Source of the DNA: CAZAMT01 sp964486145
Lineage (GTDB): Bacteria; Bacteroidota; Bacteroidia; Bacteroidales; JAAAOM01
NCBI GenBank assembly: GCA_964486145.1
Contig: CAZAMT010000072.1
Location: 1-14,973 of the forward strand
Length of the DNA: 14,973 nucleotides
Direction of reading: 5' to 3'
In this document: one piece after another, positions 14,114 through 14,973 of the stretch
Layout of the letters: every line of letters begins with the position of its first letter
Position numbering within the stretch: position 1 is the stretch's first letter
Program-made: the position numbers and the translations under genes
The notes under the pieces: model-generated
The model's database searches: none
What the model was told of the DNA's origin: nothing
The model's input: the letters and a program-made list of their open reading frames with translations, nothing else

Positions 14114-14968
14114 TTATTGTTTCAATTCGTTAATTTCATTTTCAGTTAATCCTGTATATTTCATTATTTTCTCAACAGGTTCTTTGTCCTTTATCATTTC
14201 TTTTGCAATTTCAATCTTTCCTTCAATCTTTCCTTCTTCTTTTGCTGTATCTAACGAATTTTTAATATCCCGATAGTATTTTAAGCTGTCTTCGTATTCC
14301 TGATATTCTGACTGACTGAATTTAGCTATTTCAGCGGTTTCAAATAGTTTCAGAAAAATGTTTTCCTTGAGTTTTTCTGGAACCCTTTCAAGTTTGTGAA
14401 GGTTTTTCAGAATAAAAAGCCACTTGTCAAACCTGGTTTCAAGTTCCTCCGCAACTTTATTAAACTTTGGCATTTCCAGGTAGATGAAAGTAAGCTTGTC
14501 ATAAAACACTTTTTTTGTTTGGATGTCGGTCAGTTTTATATCGTAGCGTAATTTATTGGGTTCGTTTTGGTCTTCGTCAAAAACAAAATCCAGAATTGCT
14601 ATAGTATAGACTTTTTTCAGTTCAAAGTTCCAATCACTGCCGATTACCGCCTGCTCTCTTATTGGGAAAGTAGAATAATATAATGTCCTGTCCTTAAAGA
14701 ATTTTTGCTTTGTTTTCTGTAGTTCAACAATGAATTTTTCGCCCCTTTCGTTTGTGCAGTATAAGTCAAAAATGGCTTTCCTGTTTAATTCGGTAGTCGA
14801 AAGGTTTTCGTTTTTCAGATATGTCAATTCGGTAATCAGCCCTTGTTCCTCTTTTAACAATTCGTTAAGGAAATCAAGCAAAAGGTCTTTGTTTGGTTCT
14901 TCGCCAAAGAGTCTTTTGAAACCGTAGTCGGTAAACGGGTTGATGTATTTTTCCCTAAATTCATTCAT
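14114..14968 (-). CDS. Rpn-family recombination-promoting nuclease / PDDEXK_2 putative transposase
   Basis: This is a complete gene of 284 aa for a PD-(D/E)XK nuclease-fold protein of the group called Rpn in E. coli and PDDEXK_2 in Bacteroidota databases. E. coli Rpn proteins are DNA endonucleases that raise RecA-independent recombination; a true transposase role is unproven. The N-terminus INPFTDYGFKRLFGEE is typical. The catalytic region is KAIFDLYCTNERGEKFIVELQK, with Asp68, Glu82 and Gln84. The C-terminal part is helical and charged, with GKIEGKIE repeats encoded by a perfect 12-bp tandem repeat. The start codon lies 5 bp from the window end, so its promoter is not visible. It stands head-to-tail against the truncated URO-D gene, with the palindrome between. 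Confidence 0.88.
   Translation of the reverse strand: MNEFREKYINPFTDYGFKRLFGEEPNKDLLLDFLNELLKEEQGLITELTYLKNENLSTTELNRKAIFDLYCTNERGEKFIVELQKTKQKFFKDRTLYYSTFPIREQAVIGSDWNFELKKVYTIAILDFVFDEDQNEPNKLRYDIKLTDIQTKKVFYDKLTFIYLEMPKFNKVAEELETRFDKWLFILKNLHKLERVPEKLKENIFLKLFETAEIAKFSQSEYQEYEDSLKYYRDIKNSLDTAKEEGKIEGKIEIAKEMIKDKEPVEKIMKYTGLTENEINELKQ
14211..14234. repeat. perfect 12-bp tandem duplication in the Rpn-family gene
   Basis: tcaatctttcct occurs twice in direct succession (14211-14222 and 14223-14234). Being a multiple of three, it encodes two repeats of Gly-Lys-Ile-Glu in the charged helix near the C-terminus. Slippage here would change the helix length by four residues without shifting the frame. 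Confidence 0.85.
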
Positions 14969-14973
14969 ATTTT

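Overview
This looks like chromosomal DNA of a member of the Bacteroidota, probably class Bacteroidia. Four things point that way. The DNA is moderately AT-rich. Several genes carry the TAnnTTTG -7 promoter element in place of a sigma70 -10 box. The families present are typical of the phylum: a lipoprotein sulfatase, a porT-like barrel, a DUF5020/Tsx-like barrel and an Rpn/PDDEXK_2 nuclease. Shine-Dalgarno sequences are nearly absent, with one exception. I cannot place the genus. No rRNA, tRNA or CRISPR array was seen.

Layout. Positions 1-563 hold no gene. They contain a GC-richer segment that can form four small hairpins, a 130-bp nested palindromic repeat (375-504), and the promoter of the first gene. 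Next come a lipoprotein sulfatase (564-2132, +) and a convergent lipoprotein amidohydrolase (2120-3760, -), whose 3' ends overlap by 13 bp. A compact divergent promoter separates the amidohydrolase from a small outer-membrane barrel (3865-4524, +). A Crp/Fnr-type regulator (4682-5386, +) follows, then an MsbA-like ABC exporter and a family 2 glycosyltransferase in probable operon order (5504-8326, +), which suggests envelope glycan or lipid work.

The middle is accessory. A two-gene antitoxin/RES-toxin module (8424-9310, +) follows the glycosyltransferase. Immediately after the toxin stop lies an unannotated 144-bp relic homologous to the last 47 codons of that glycosyltransferase, so the module sits between two paralogous glycosyltransferase tails. 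An orphan lipoprotein (9518-10054, -) follows.

The right part holds a three-domain rhodanese of the YnjE type (10253-11560, +), a convergent DUF5020/Tsx-like outer-membrane barrel (11577-12263, -), a YjjG-type HAD phosphatase (12320-13012, +) and a URO-D/MtaA-like methyltransferase (13055-13999, +). The last appears to have lost its C-terminus where an imperfect palindrome and an Rpn-family PD-(D/E)XK nuclease gene (14114-14968, -) begin, which suggests a mobile insertion.

Four start codons were moved downstream of the longest possible reading frame (amidohydrolase, antitoxin, HAD phosphatase, URO-D), on the basis of signal peptides, promoter position or the Shine-Dalgarno sequence. The most interesting unexplained structures are the glycosyltransferase-tail relic at the toxin module, the truncated URO-D/palindrome/Rpn junction, and the nested palindrome at 375-504. 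I did not find a clearly new multi-gene system.
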